Assembly (NCBI GenBank): GCA_030447785.1
Contig: JAUJOF010000017.1
Location: 14,566 to 52,187, forward strand
Origin: Solirubrobacteraceae bacterium
Lineage (GTDB): Bacteria; Actinomycetota; Thermoleophilia; Solirubrobacterales; Solirubrobacteraceae
DNA: 37,622 nucleotides
Direction: 5' to 3'
Shown in pieces: positions 23,558 through 30,777 of this stretch (positions within the stretch are counted from its first letter, which is position 1; every line of letters begins with the position of its first letter). The translations under genes were made by a program, and so were the position numbers. The notes below the pieces were generated by a model that saw only the letters and a list, made by a program, of their open reading frames with translations, searched no databases and had not been told where the DNA came from.

Positions 23558-25168
23558 GTGAGCGTCTCCCTCTCCGTCCTGCTGTGGCTGCCGCTGGCCT
23601 TCGGGCTGGTCGCGCTGGTCTTCCCCGTGCGCGCGGTGGGCAAGGTCTCGCTGCTGGGCGCGGTGCTCACGCTGGCCTACGCGATCTTCGCGCTGGCGCA
23701 GTTCGACACGGGCGCCGGCCTGCAGTTCGTCACCGACGAGGCGTGGATCGCCGACCTGGGCATCTCCTACAAGCTCGGGATAGACGGACTGAACCTCTTC
23801 CTGGTGTTGCTCACCGCCCTGCTGTGGGTGGCCTCCACGCTGTGGATCGAGCTGCGGGGAATCGGAGCCCACCCACTCGTGCGTCGGCGCGAGCTGTTCT
23901 TCTGGCTGGCCCTGGGCGAGACCGCCGTGCTGGGCGCGCTGCTGGCCCAGGACCTCGCGCTGTTCGTCCTCTTCTTCGACCTCATGCTGGTGCCGTTCTT
24001 CTTCCTGACCGGGATCTGGGGCGGGGAGCAGCGGGTGGCGGCCACCACCAAGATGGTCATCTACACGCTCGTGGGCTCGCTGCTCATGCTGTCCGCCGTG
24101 GTGGCCACCGGCGTGCTGGCCAGCGTGCAGGGCGGCCAGCCGCTGACCTTCGATCTGGTGGCGCTCGCGCAGCTGGGCGTCAGCGAGGACGCGCAGACGT
24201 GGATCTTCCTGTTCTTCGCGGCGGCCTTCCTGGTCAAGATGCCCGCCTTCCCGCTGCACGGGTGGATGCCCGACGCCTACCAGAACATGCCGCTGCCGGT
24301 GCTGGCCCTGTTCAGCGGCGTGCTCAGCAAGGTCGCCGCCTACGGGTTCCTGCGCATCGTGCTGCCGCTGTTCCCCGAGGCCAGCGAGCGCTTCCAGGAG
24401 CTGGTGCTGGTGGTGGCCCTGGCCTCGATCCTCTACGGCTCGGTGATGGCCTTCACCACCACGCGGGTGCGCCTCATCCTCGGCTACTCTTCGGTGGCCC
24501 AGCTGGGCTTCATCACGCTGGGGATCTTCGCGCTGAACGGTCAGGGCGCCCAGGGAGCGCTGTTCCAGGCCTTCAACCACGGGCTCGTGGTGGCCCCCGC
24601 CTTCTTTTTCGTCGCGCTGCTGGCCGCCCGGGCCGGCGGCTCGGAGGACCTGCGCGACATGGGCGGCCTGGCCTTCCGGGCCCCGGTGCTGGCCGCGCTG
24701 TTCCTGATCGTCGCGCTGGCCACCCTGGCCATGCCCGGCTCGCCCAACTTCGTGGGCGAGTTCCTCATCCTGCTGGGCGTCTTCCAGGAGAAGATCGTCT
24801 TCGCGATCGTCGCCTCCGCGGGCGTCGTGCTGGCCGCCGTCTACATGCTGCGGGCCTTCATCCGCATGATGCACGAGCGCACCGCGCCCGAGGCGAGCTC
24901 CCTGGAGATGCGCCGGCGCGACGGGCTGGTGCTCGTGCCGCTCGTCGCGGTGCTGCTGTTCCTGGCCGTGTACCCGCAGTTCGCGCTGCGCCGCAGCGAG
25001 CCGGCGGTGCTCGCCGCGGTGGGGCCCGTGCGCGCCATCATCGCCCCGCCACCGGCACTCGAGCTGCCGGGCTTCTTGCCGGGGGGGCAGGTGCCCCCGG
25101 GCGCGGTGCCCCAGCAGGTGCCTCCGGGCGCGGTGCCCCAGCAGGTGCCCCCGGGGGTGGGTCCGTGA
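23558..25168 (+). CDS. nuoM: NADH-quinone oxidoreductase subunit M
   Basis: This 536-residue antiporter-like proton-pumping subunit carries the signature FPLHGWMPDAYQNMPLPVLA followed by LFSGVLSKVAAYGFLRIVLP (about 230-270), with the key lysine, and YSSVAQLGFITLGIFALNGQ further on. The C-terminal 25 residues are a Pro/Gln-rich 9-residue repeat encoded by a tandem DNA repeat. The GTG start lies 3 nt after nuoL; the stop overlaps the nuoN GTG by 4 nt. Confidence 0.96.
   Translation: MSVSLSVLLWLPLAFGLVALVFPVRAVGKVSLLGAVLTLAYAIFALAQFDTGAGLQFVTDEAWIADLGISYKLGIDGLNLFLVLLTALLWVASTLWIELRGIGAHPLVRRRELFFWLALGETAVLGALLAQDLALFVLFFDLMLVPFFFLTGIWGGEQRVAATTKMVIYTLVGSLLMLSAVVATGVLASVQGGQPLTFDLVALAQLGVSEDAQTWIFLFFAAAFLVKMPAFPLHGWMPDAYQNMPLPVLALFSGVLSKVAAYGFLRIVLPLFPEASERFQELVLVVALASILYGSVMAFTTTRVRLILGYSSVAQLGFITLGIFALNGQGAQGALFQAFNHGLVVAPAFFFVALLAARAGGSEDLRDMGGLAFRAPVLAALFLIVALATLAMPGSPNFVGEFLILLGVFQEKIVFAIVASAGVVLAAVYMLRAFIRMMHERTAPEASSLEMRRRDGLVLVPLVAVLLFLAVYPQFALRRSEPAVLAAVGPVRAIIAPPPALELPGFLPGGQVPPGAVPQQVPPGAVPQQVPPGVGP
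25088..25155 (+). repeat. 27-bp tandem repeat encoding the NuoM tail
   Basis: Units at 25088-25114 and 25115-25141 differ at one base (CCC versus CCT), and a partial third unit follows to about 25155. They encode QVPPGAVPQ repeats. The 27-bp length keeps frame, so copy number could vary between strains without breaking nuoM or the overlapped nuoN start. Confidence 0.85.
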
Positions 25169-26742
25169 TCCTCGCCCAAGCGCCTTCCCCGCCCGTGGAG
25201 TGGGCGGGCATCTCGCCGCTGCTCGCCCTGTTCGGCGGCGCGGTCGTGGTCCTGATGGGAGGGCTGTTCCCGGGCCGGGCGGTCCGCGAGCGCGTGGTGC
25301 CCGGCCTCGCCCTGGTCACCCTGCTGATCGCGCTGGGCTGCCTGATCTGGCAGTGGGACAGCGAGCAGGACCTGCTGGCCGGCGCTTTGCGCCTGGACGG
25401 GCTGACCCTGACGCTGTCGGTGCTCTTCGTGGTGGCGGGGATCGCCACGGTGGGCCTGGCCTGGCGGGGCTTCGACCGGATGGAGTCGCCCGAGGGCGAG
25501 TTCTACGCGCTGGTGCTGACCTCGATCGGCGGCATGGTCGTACTGGCGGCCGCCCAGAACTTCGTCGCGCTGTTCCTGGGGTTCGAGCTGCTGTCCATCC
25601 CGCTGTACGTCCTGTGTGCGATCGAGCTTCGACGCAAGGGATCGCTGGAGTCGGGGCTGAAGTACCTCGTGGTCGGCTCGGTGGGCTCGGCGACCCTGGT
25701 CTACGGCCTCGCGCTGGTCTACGGCGCCACCGGCAGCACCGACTTCGCCGCGGTGGCCCGGGCGCTGACCGCCAACGCGATGAACGACGACGTGCTGCTG
25801 CTCGCCGGGCTGGCGCTGGCCCTCGTGGGCTTCGCCTTCAAGGCGTCGGTCGCGCCCTTCCACCAGTGGACGCCCGACGTCTACGAGGGAGCCCCCACGC
25901 CGGTGACCGCGTTCATGGCCACGGCCACCAAGGCGGCGGCGCTGGGCGTGACCCTGCGCTTCCTGGACGTGGCCCTCTTCCCCGCCGCCGACGACTGGGC
26001 GGTGCCCGTGGCCGCGCTGGCCCTCATCTCGATCGTCGTGGGCAACGTGGGCGCGCTGGGCCAGAGCTCGCTCAAGCGCCTGCTGGCCTACTCCTCGGTC
26101 GCCCAGGCCGGCTACATGCTGGGCGGCGTGGTGGTGGGCACGTCGCTGGGGGTGCAGGCGATCGTCTTCTACCTCGCCGTCTACCTGGTGATGAACCTGG
26201 CCGCCTTCGCAGTGGTGGTCGCGCGTGAACGCGAAACCCCGCTGGGGGACTCCATGGACGCGCTGGCCGGGCTGGGCGGCTCGCGCCCACTGCTGGCCTG
26301 GCCGATGACCATCTCCATGCTCGCGCTAGCCGGCTTTCCCCTGACCGCGGGCTTCATCGGCAAGTTCAAGCTCATCGAGGCCACCGTGCAGGGTGGGTGG
26401 ATCTTCGTCGGCGTGGCCATCGTGATCGGCTCGATGATCTCCCTGGCCTACTACCTCAAGGTGATCTCGGTGATGTGGATGCGCGATGCCCCCGCGGTGG
26501 AGCCCGCGCCCGCGGTGAAGATCACCCCCGCGGGGGCCCCGCCGCCGGGCGGGCGCCCCGCCCTGGCCGGCGGATCGCCCGAGCTCGACGCCGAGGGCCG
26601 GATCGACTCGGGCCGCCGCGATCCCGAGCTGGTGGTGCTCGCGGTGGTCTTCGGCGCCGCCACCCTGGCGGCCGGCATCGTGCCCCAGCCATTGCTGGAG
26701 TGGGCGGCGAAGGCGGGCGAAGCGTTCCCCGGGCTCTTCTGA
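25165..26742 (+). CDS. nuoN: NADH-quinone oxidoreductase subunit N
   Basis: This 525-residue antiporter-like proton-pumping subunit has APFHQWTPDVYEGAPTPVTA followed by FMATATKAAALG (about 231-262), with the conserved lysines, and YSSVAQAGYMLGGV (about 310). Before the last helix is a Pro/Gly-rich insertion of about 50 residues (VEPAPAVKITPAGAPPPGG...), longer than in E. coli. The start is GTG 25165 in a GTGA overlap with nuoM. Although the same frame is open far upstream through nuoL and nuoM, that extension is a frame shadow. It is the last gene of the operon. Confidence 0.95.
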   Translation: MILAQAPSPPVEWAGISPLLALFGGAVVVLMGGLFPGRAVRERVVPGLALVTLLIALGCLIWQWDSEQDLLAGALRLDGLTLTLSVLFVVAGIATVGLAWRGFDRMESPEGEFYALVLTSIGGMVVLAAAQNFVALFLGFELLSIPLYVLCAIELRRKGSLESGLKYLVVGSVGSATLVYGLALVYGATGSTDFAAVARALTANAMNDDVLLLAGLALALVGFAFKASVAPFHQWTPDVYEGAPTPVTAFMATATKAAALGVTLRFLDVALFPAADDWAVPVAALALISIVVGNVGALGQSSLKRLLAYSSVAQAGYMLGGVVVGTSLGVQAIVFYLAVYLVMNLAAFAVVVARERETPLGDSMDALAGLGGSRPLLAWPMTISMLALAGFPLTAGFIGKFKLIEATVQGGWIFVGVAIVIGSMISLAYYLKVISVMWMRDAPAVEPAPAVKITPAGAPPPGGRPALAGGSPELDAEGRIDSGRRDPELVVLAVVFGAATLAAGIVPQPLLEWAAKAGEAFPGLF

Positions 26743-26757
26743 GCGATCAGGAGCGCA

Positions 26758-26774
26758 CGTCCGCGCCACGGACG
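26758..26774. terminator. Hairpin after nuoN
   Basis: CGTCCG-CGCCA-CGGACG forms a perfect 6-bp stem 15 nt after the nuoN stop. It has no T-tract, so it may be a weak or factor-dependent terminator, or only part of the next gene's leader. Confidence 0.35.
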
Positions 26775-26788
26775 GGTAGGTCGGAGCA

Positions 26789-27004
26789 ATGAGCGAACGC
26801 GAGCCCGACCACACCGAGGATCCCCGCGGCACGGACAGCGGGGCCGGCTACCCCGAGGACCAGCCCGCCGGCGGGGGCGAGGCCACCGAGCGCGAGGACC
26901 CGCCCGAGCGCGAGAAGGGCCGCGGGGGCGAGAACGCGCCGTCCACCAGCGCCTCGGAGGAGGGCGACCCCGAGCAGGCCACGGGCAATCCCGAGTCAGG
27001 GTAG
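26789..27004 (+). CDS. Small acidic, probably disordered protein
   Basis: This 71-residue protein is rich in Glu, Asp, Gly, Pro and Ser (MSEREPDHTEDPRGTDSGAG...), with no hydrophobic core and no known family. GGAG just before the ATG could be the ribosome binding site. Composition resembles the many short acidic hypothetical proteins of actinobacteria. It could be a real stress-related or structural peptide, or a spurious frame in GC-rich DNA. It is convergent with vapC. Confidence 0.4.
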   Translation: MSEREPDHTEDPRGTDSGAGYPEDQPAGGGEATEREDPPEREKGRGGENAPSTSASEEGDPEQATGNPESG

Positions 27005-27009
27005 GGGCG

Positions 27010-27438
27010 TTACAGGACCCGCAGGCCCTCGGCGGCCGCCGCCCCGTTGAGCGTTGCGTCGAAGGAGACGAAGCGCGCGGCGGGATCCGCGCGGGCTACG
27101 GCGAGGGCGCTCGCCAGCTGCACCGCGTCGTAGCCGCGCAGGGGATGACGGGCAACCAGGCGGGCGGCGTGGGCGAGGATGGCTCCACGTGCGGCGATCA
27201 GTGAATAGCGCGGACTCAACAAGCCGACACCGACCACATCCGCAGCGAACAGGTCCGCCAGCACGGCCGCCTCGCGGGCGGTGAGCTCGCCGGTGCGCGT
27301 CTTGCGCCAGAAGGCCGCCGGCACCTCGACTCGCGCCAGCTCGCTGACCGCGATGTGATCGACGGCGCGAACAGTTTCGTGGCCAGGCTCGGGCACATAG
27401 AGCTTGACCAGCGCCGACGAGTCGGCGAACGCGTTCAG
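27010..27438 (-). CDS. vapC: PIN-domain ribonuclease toxin (VapC family), probable CTG start
   Basis: This 142-residue PIN-fold nuclease has the acidic metal-binding residues D6 (AFADSSALVKLY), E33 (AVSELARVE), D104 (GYDAVQLASAL) and D127 (FVSFDATLN). VapC toxins cut tRNA or rRNA when released by VapB. The first catalytic Asp lies upstream of any ATG or GTG in frame. The only sensible start is CTG 27438-27436, which overlaps the vapB stop as CTGA, just like the usual ATGA/GTGA coupling. Starting at the GTG at 27396 would delete the first strand and the catalytic Asp. Confidence 0.82.
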   Translation of the reverse strand: MNAFADSSALVKLYVPEPGHETVRAVDHIAVSELARVEVPAAFWRKTRTGELTAREAAVLADLFAADVVGVGLLSPRYSLIAARGAILAHAARLVARHPLRGYDAVQLASALAVARADPAARFVSFDATLNGAAAAEGLRVL

Positions 27439-27734
27439 CCGCGATCCTCGAGGACCATGTCGGAGAGCATCTTGCCCTGAGCCGCCTTGCGCGCAGCGGC
27501 TGTCACGTCCTCCGGGTCCGGCCGTGTCACGGACTCCGACGGCGGCTCGGCCAGCAGCCCCGCGCGAGCCAGGCGCTCGCGGAAGCGCTCGACCGCCGAC
27601 CCGGCCGCCTCAGGGTCCACCGCCGCACGCAGCACCGTGATGACCAGCGCGTTCATGCTCTCGCCGCGCTGCGCGGCGACCCGACGCAGTTCGTCGGCCA
27701 GCTCATCATCGACGCGCAGGGTCAGCTGTGCCAT
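27435..27734 (-). CDS. vapB: VapB-type ribbon-helix-helix antitoxin
   Basis: This 99-residue protein has an N-terminal RHH/Arc-type DNA-binding domain (AQLTLRVDDELADELRRVAA followed by QRGESMNALVITVLRAAV, residues 2-40) and a C-terminal tail that would wrap the toxin. It is the first gene of the pair, and its stop overlaps the vapC start. The ATG is 8 nt from a TAGCGT -10 box that sits in the middle of an inverted repeat, the expected autoregulation site. Confidence 0.82.
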   Translation of the reverse strand: MAQLTLRVDDELADELRRVAAQRGESMNALVITVLRAAVDPEAAGSAVERFRERLARAGLLAEPPSESVTRPDPEDVTAAARKAAQGKMLSDMVLEDRG

Positions 27735-27736
27735 AT

Positions 27737-27754
27737 GCCTGCACGCTAGCAGGC
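27737..27754 (-). promoter_or_regulatory. vapBC operator/promoter inverted repeat
   Basis: GCCTGC and GCAGGC flank a 6-nt centre that reads TAGCGT on the minus strand, matching a -10 box. The vapB ATG follows 3 nt past the repeat. A dimeric VapB bound here would cover the -10 element, consistent with autorepression. Confidence 0.6.
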
Positions 27755-27812
27755 TCGATGTGCACGAACGACCATCGAGGCGCCAAGTGGGGCGGACCCC
27801 TATCGCCTCGCC

Positions 27813-27838
27813 GTTCCGGCGGAACCCGCCGTTAGGGT
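27813..27838 (+). promoter_or_regulatory. Likely promoter and small dyad before the ThyX-like gene
   Basis: GTTCC-GGC-GGAAC (27813-27825) is a perfect 5-bp dyad. TAGGGT (27833-27838) is a -10-like box 9 nt before the GTG. The dyad lies in the spacer/-35 region, so it could be an operator. No -35 hexamer is clear. Confidence 0.35.
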
Positions 27839-27847
27839 GTCGCCCCC

Positions 27848-29452
27848 GTGAACGCTCCCGTCGAGACCTTCACCGCGTCCGAGCGCGCGCGCCTCGCACC
27901 TCATGTGACCAACCTCGACCGGCCGGTGTTCGCGCTGGTCAACCTGCCCGAGACGGTCAAGGGCGCCCTCTTCGCGCGCTACTCGCGCTATCCCGGCACC
28001 CTGCGCCGGCTGTTCCTCGACGAGTTCGCCGACTCGCTGCCGCCCCAGGCGGGCAGCGGCTTCGAGGCGGGAGAGGGCGAGCGCGCCGCGGCACTGTACG
28101 AGCGGATCTTCCTCGGCTACGGGGACGACTCGGTGGCCCAGCTGGGCGGCGCGCACGTGGCCTGCGAGTGGGTCTCCAACGTGCTGACCAAGGTGCTCCA
28201 GCGCCCGCGCCTGGCCGCCTACCTCGAGCAGTCCACCCGCTACATCGCCTATGACGCCCCGATGCCCGGCGGGCGCTTTCGCTACTTCCGCCATTGCGAT
28301 CTGGGCCCCGAGTACGAGCGGGCCATGAACGAACTGTTCACCACCTACGCCGCCGCGCTGCCGCGGGTCGAGGCCTGGGCGGCCGAGCGCTTCCCCGCCG
28401 CCGCGGGGGAGTCGCCCGCCGCCCATACACGAGCCATCCGCGCCAAGGCCCTCGACCTGCTGCGCGGCCTGCTGCCCGCGGGCTCGCTCTCGCATATGGG
28501 CATCTACGCCTCTGGCCAGGCCTACGAGCAGCTCATCCTCCATCTGCTCGCCCACCCGCTCCCCGAGGCGCGCGACACCGGACGCCTGCTCCTCGAGGCC
28601 GTGCAGGCGGTCATGCCCTCCTTCGTCGCGCGGGTCGAGCGCCCCGACCGTGGCGGCGAGTGGGTCGGCTACCTGCGCGAGCGCGAGCAGGCGGCCACGC
28701 GCTGGGCGGCGCGCCTGGGTCTCGACCGCCCCGCCGGCGACGACGGCGCGGGCGGGCCATCGGTCCGCCTGCTGCACGTCGACGGCGACGAGGAGAGCTT
28801 GCTGGCCGCGCTGCTGTTCGAGGCGGGCGGGGTGGGCGAGGAGGAGATGCGCCTGCGGGTGAGCGCGCTGTCCCCGCAGGAGCGCGCCGCCCTGCTGGGC
28901 GATCTCGTCGGCGAGCGCGCCAACCGCCGTCACCGCCCGGGCCGCGGTTTCGAGGCGCTGCGCTACCGCTTCGAGGTGGTCAGCGACTACGGCGCCTTCC
29001 GCGACCTGCAGCGCCACCGGATGCTCACCGTGCAATGGCAGGGCCTGACGCCCGACCTGGGCGCCGGCGTCCCCGGTGAGATCCAGGAGGCCGGCGTCGG
29101 TGAGCAGTACCGCCGGGCGCTGGAGGTCTCGCGCGCCGAGCACGAGCGCCTGCGTGACGCGGGCCTGGGCCGCGCCGCCGTCTACGCCCTGTGCCTGGGC
29201 TATCGCATCCGCTACGTGCTCGACCTCAACGCACGCGAGGCCATGCAGCTCATCGAGCTTCGCTCCGGGCGCGAGGGGCATCCCGGCTACCGGGCGGTGG
29301 CCCACGAGATGCACCGCCAGATCGCCGCCGAGCACCCCTCGGTGGCCGCGGCCATGCGCCATGTCGACACCGCCGCCGAACCCCGGCTGGAGCGCATCCT
29401 CACCGAGATGCGCACGCAGGCACGCGCCGAGCGCGTGGGCGGCCGGCCGTAG
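27848..29452 (+). CDS. Tandem two-domain ThyX-like (FAD-dependent thymidylate synthase family) protein
   Basis: This 534-residue protein contains two ThyX-like halves. The first (about 1-260) has QRPRLAAYLEQSTRYIAYDA, corresponding to the ThyX RHR-x7-S motif but with Pro for His (R119-P-R121...S129). The second (about 365-510) has LRYRFEVVSDYGAFRDLQRH followed by RMLTVQWQG, where RHR (389-391) is kept but the motif Ser is Gly399. The typical RYVLDLNAREAMQLIELR block follows. Classical ThyX is about 220-250 residues and makes dTMP from dUMP with FAD, NADPH and methylene-folate. With both signatures altered, this double form may act on another substrate or pair its halves into one active site. 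GTG start; no Shine-Dalgarno sequence seen. Confidence 0.75.
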   Translation: MNAPVETFTASERARLAPHVTNLDRPVFALVNLPETVKGALFARYSRYPGTLRRLFLDEFADSLPPQAGSGFEAGEGERAAALYERIFLGYGDDSVAQLGGAHVACEWVSNVLTKVLQRPRLAAYLEQSTRYIAYDAPMPGGRFRYFRHCDLGPEYERAMNELFTTYAAALPRVEAWAAERFPAAAGESPAAHTRAIRAKALDLLRGLLPAGSLSHMGIYASGQAYEQLILHLLAHPLPEARDTGRLLLEAVQAVMPSFVARVERPDRGGEWVGYLREREQAATRWAARLGLDRPAGDDGAGGPSVRLLHVDGDEESLLAALLFEAGGVGEEEMRLRVSALSPQERAALLGDLVGERANRRHRPGRGFEALRYRFEVVSDYGAFRDLQRHRMLTVQWQGLTPDLGAGVPGEIQEAGVGEQYRRALEVSRAEHERLRDAGLGRAAVYALCLGYRIRYVLDLNAREAMQLIELRSGREGHPGYRAVAHEMHRQIAAEHPSVAAAMRHVDTAAEPRLERILTEMRTQARAERVGGRP

Positions 29453-29500
29453 CGGCCGCCGCCCGTTTCGTCGCACGACCTCCCAGGGGAACCCGAAGCC

Positions 29501-29650
29501 GTGGCCGCCGACGGCACCCCCACGGTCATCACCGCCTACCGGGACGGCCCACTGCTGGTGCGCGGACCCGTCGAGCTGCGCGACCAGGACGGGCGCGAGA
29601 TCGAGGTGGCGCGCGAGGTCGTCGCCCTGTGTCGCTGCGGGCGCGCGCGC
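29501..29650 (+). pseudogene. CDGSH iron-sulfur protein, cut off in its cluster motif
   Basis: From GTG 29501, after an AGGGGAAC ribosome binding site, the frame reads TVITAYRDGPLLVRGPVELR, then EIEVAREVVALCRCGRAR. This is the beginning of a CDGSH/MitoNEET-like [2Fe-2S] protein with the first two ligands C44 and C46. The other half, normally a KPFCDGSH-type stretch with the third Cys and the His, is missing. The frame enters an extreme GC palindrome at 29641 and continues as nonsense to 29989. As written it cannot bind its cluster. Either the gene is truncated or the sequence is misassembled here. CDGSH genes are often found near the redox-enzyme family encoded on the other strand. Confidence 0.7.
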
Positions 29651-30732
29651 GGGGGCGCGGGCGGGGGGGGCCCCCCCCCGCGCCCGCGCCCCCGCGCGCC
29701 CAGCGGGCGCGCGAGCCGCGAGACCGGGCGGCCCCGCGGCGCGCGCCACGAGCTCTCGCCCGCGTCCCACGCCCCCAGCAGGGGCGCGCTGCCCCGCGCC
29801 CCCAGCCCCCCGAGCGCCCGGGCGCCCCACACGATGTCCTGCGCCAGCGCGGGCTGCTGGCGGGCCAGACCGGCGGCCAGGTCGACGCAGGCGATCGCCT
29901 CGTGGACGGCGTCGGCCTCCACGTGCTCGACGAAGAACGCGGTGGCCGCCTCGTCGTCGAAGCCCAGACGGCGCAGCCCCTGCGCATAGCGGCGGTTGGG
30001 GACCGGCGAGGTGGTCTCGAAGAGCGCCAGGTGGCCGACGAGCGCGCCACGCAGGCGGCGGTGCAGGCCCAAGAACGACATCAGGTTCACGGTGGCCAGC
30101 GTGGGTGCGGGCAGGCGCGGGACGTAGGCGCCGTAGGTGGCATCCAGGCCCAGCGCGCGCATGCTGGCGGCGAACAGCTCGGCGTGGATGCGCTCGGCGC
30201 GCCCGCCCCCGTACTCGTCGGCCTGGATCTCCACCAGCGCGGCCTTGGGCTCGCCGTACAGGCGTGGCAGCGCCCACGAGTGCGGATCGGCCTCCTTGAG
30301 CTGGTAAGCCGAGCGGTGCGCGAGGAACTCGCGCATCTGCCCCAGGGTGGCCTCGCGCTCCAGGTGGCGCGAGAGCGACCGTCCGCCCGCGTCCTCGGCG
30401 CCCAGCTCGCGCAGCGCGCGGTCGACCTCCTCAGGGTCGGGCGCCCCGCCGGTGGGCCCCACGGCGTCCACGAGGCCGCGCTCGAAGACATCCTCCAGGC
30501 GGGCCCGCAGCGCGAGCAGCGCCGGGGCCCACTCCCAGCGATCGTCGACCCCCTCCAGGCCCCGGTAGTGCAGCTCGTAGCACCAGTACAGGGCCAGCTG
30601 GAGGTCATCGTCGGCCAGCGGATCGGTCGCCGGGTCGACCGGGATGGCGTCCGGAGAGGGGCCCGTGCCCAGCAGCGCGTCGCCCAACGCTTCGCTCACC
30701 GGTCCGCGCGGCTGTTCGACGCGGCAGGACAC
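29536..30732 (-). CDS. Iron-containing redox enzyme, heme-oxygenase-like fold; C-terminus unreliable
   Basis: The recognisable part (residues 1 to about 330, 30732 to about 29760) fits the iron-containing redox enzyme family with a heme-oxygenase-like diiron fold. It has LALYWCYELHYRGLEGVDDR (about 49-68), the ligand-bearing helix LVEIQADEYGGGRAERIHAE (about 166-185), and FFVEHVEADAVHEAIAC (about 267-283). Family members oxidise or cleave small substrates with a carboxylate/His diiron site. Beyond SSWRAPRGRP the frame crosses the GC palindrome and runs antisense to the CDGSH gene, ending in low-complexity RGRGGGPPPP sequence. The real stop was probably near 29700. The GTG start lies 45 nt downstream of the ligase gene, so the two are likely co-transcribed. 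Confidence 0.72.
   Translation of the reverse strand: MSCRVEQPRGPVSEALGDALLGTGPSPDAIPVDPATDPLADDDLQLALYWCYELHYRGLEGVDDRWEWAPALLALRARLEDVFERGLVDAVGPTGGAPDPEEVDRALRELGAEDAGGRSLSRHLEREATLGQMREFLAHRSAYQLKEADPHSWALPRLYGEPKAALVEIQADEYGGGRAERIHAELFAASMRALGLDATYGAYVPRLPAPTLATVNLMSFLGLHRRLRGALVGHLALFETTSPVPNRRYAQGLRRLGFDDEAATAFFVEHVEADAVHEAIACVDLAAGLARQQPALAQDIVWGARALGGLGARGSAPLLGAWDAGESSWRAPRGRPVSRLARPLGARGRGRGGGPPPPAPPRARPQRHRATTSRATSISRPSWSRSSTGPRTSSGPSR
29641..29700. repeat. Extreme G/C foldback palindrome at a convergent gene junction
   Basis: The left 30 bases are G with interspersed C, ending in eight G. The right 30 bases begin with nine C and are nearly the reverse complement of the left, apart from a one- or two-base offset near the centre. 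The arms of about 27 bp would fold almost perfectly. Both flanking genes lose recognisable sequence here, so this may be an assembly or sequencing artefact, a rearrangement junction, or a strong bidirectional terminator. Confidence 0.8.
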
Positions 30733-30777
30733 GGAGGGTCGATACCCCGCCCGCCCGGCGGCGAAGCAGCGCCCCCA

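Noticed and set aside
18166..24874. Very long minus-strand frames (over 1,000 codons) opposite nuoH-nuoM
   Set aside because: They are His/Glu/Gln/Arg-rich antisense shadows typical of high-GC genes, with no domains.
22267..25164. Frame continuous with nuoN but open upstream through nuoL and nuoM
   Set aside because: Composition is the Arg/Ala/Gly-rich pattern of an out-of-frame reading. NuoN proper begins at 25165.
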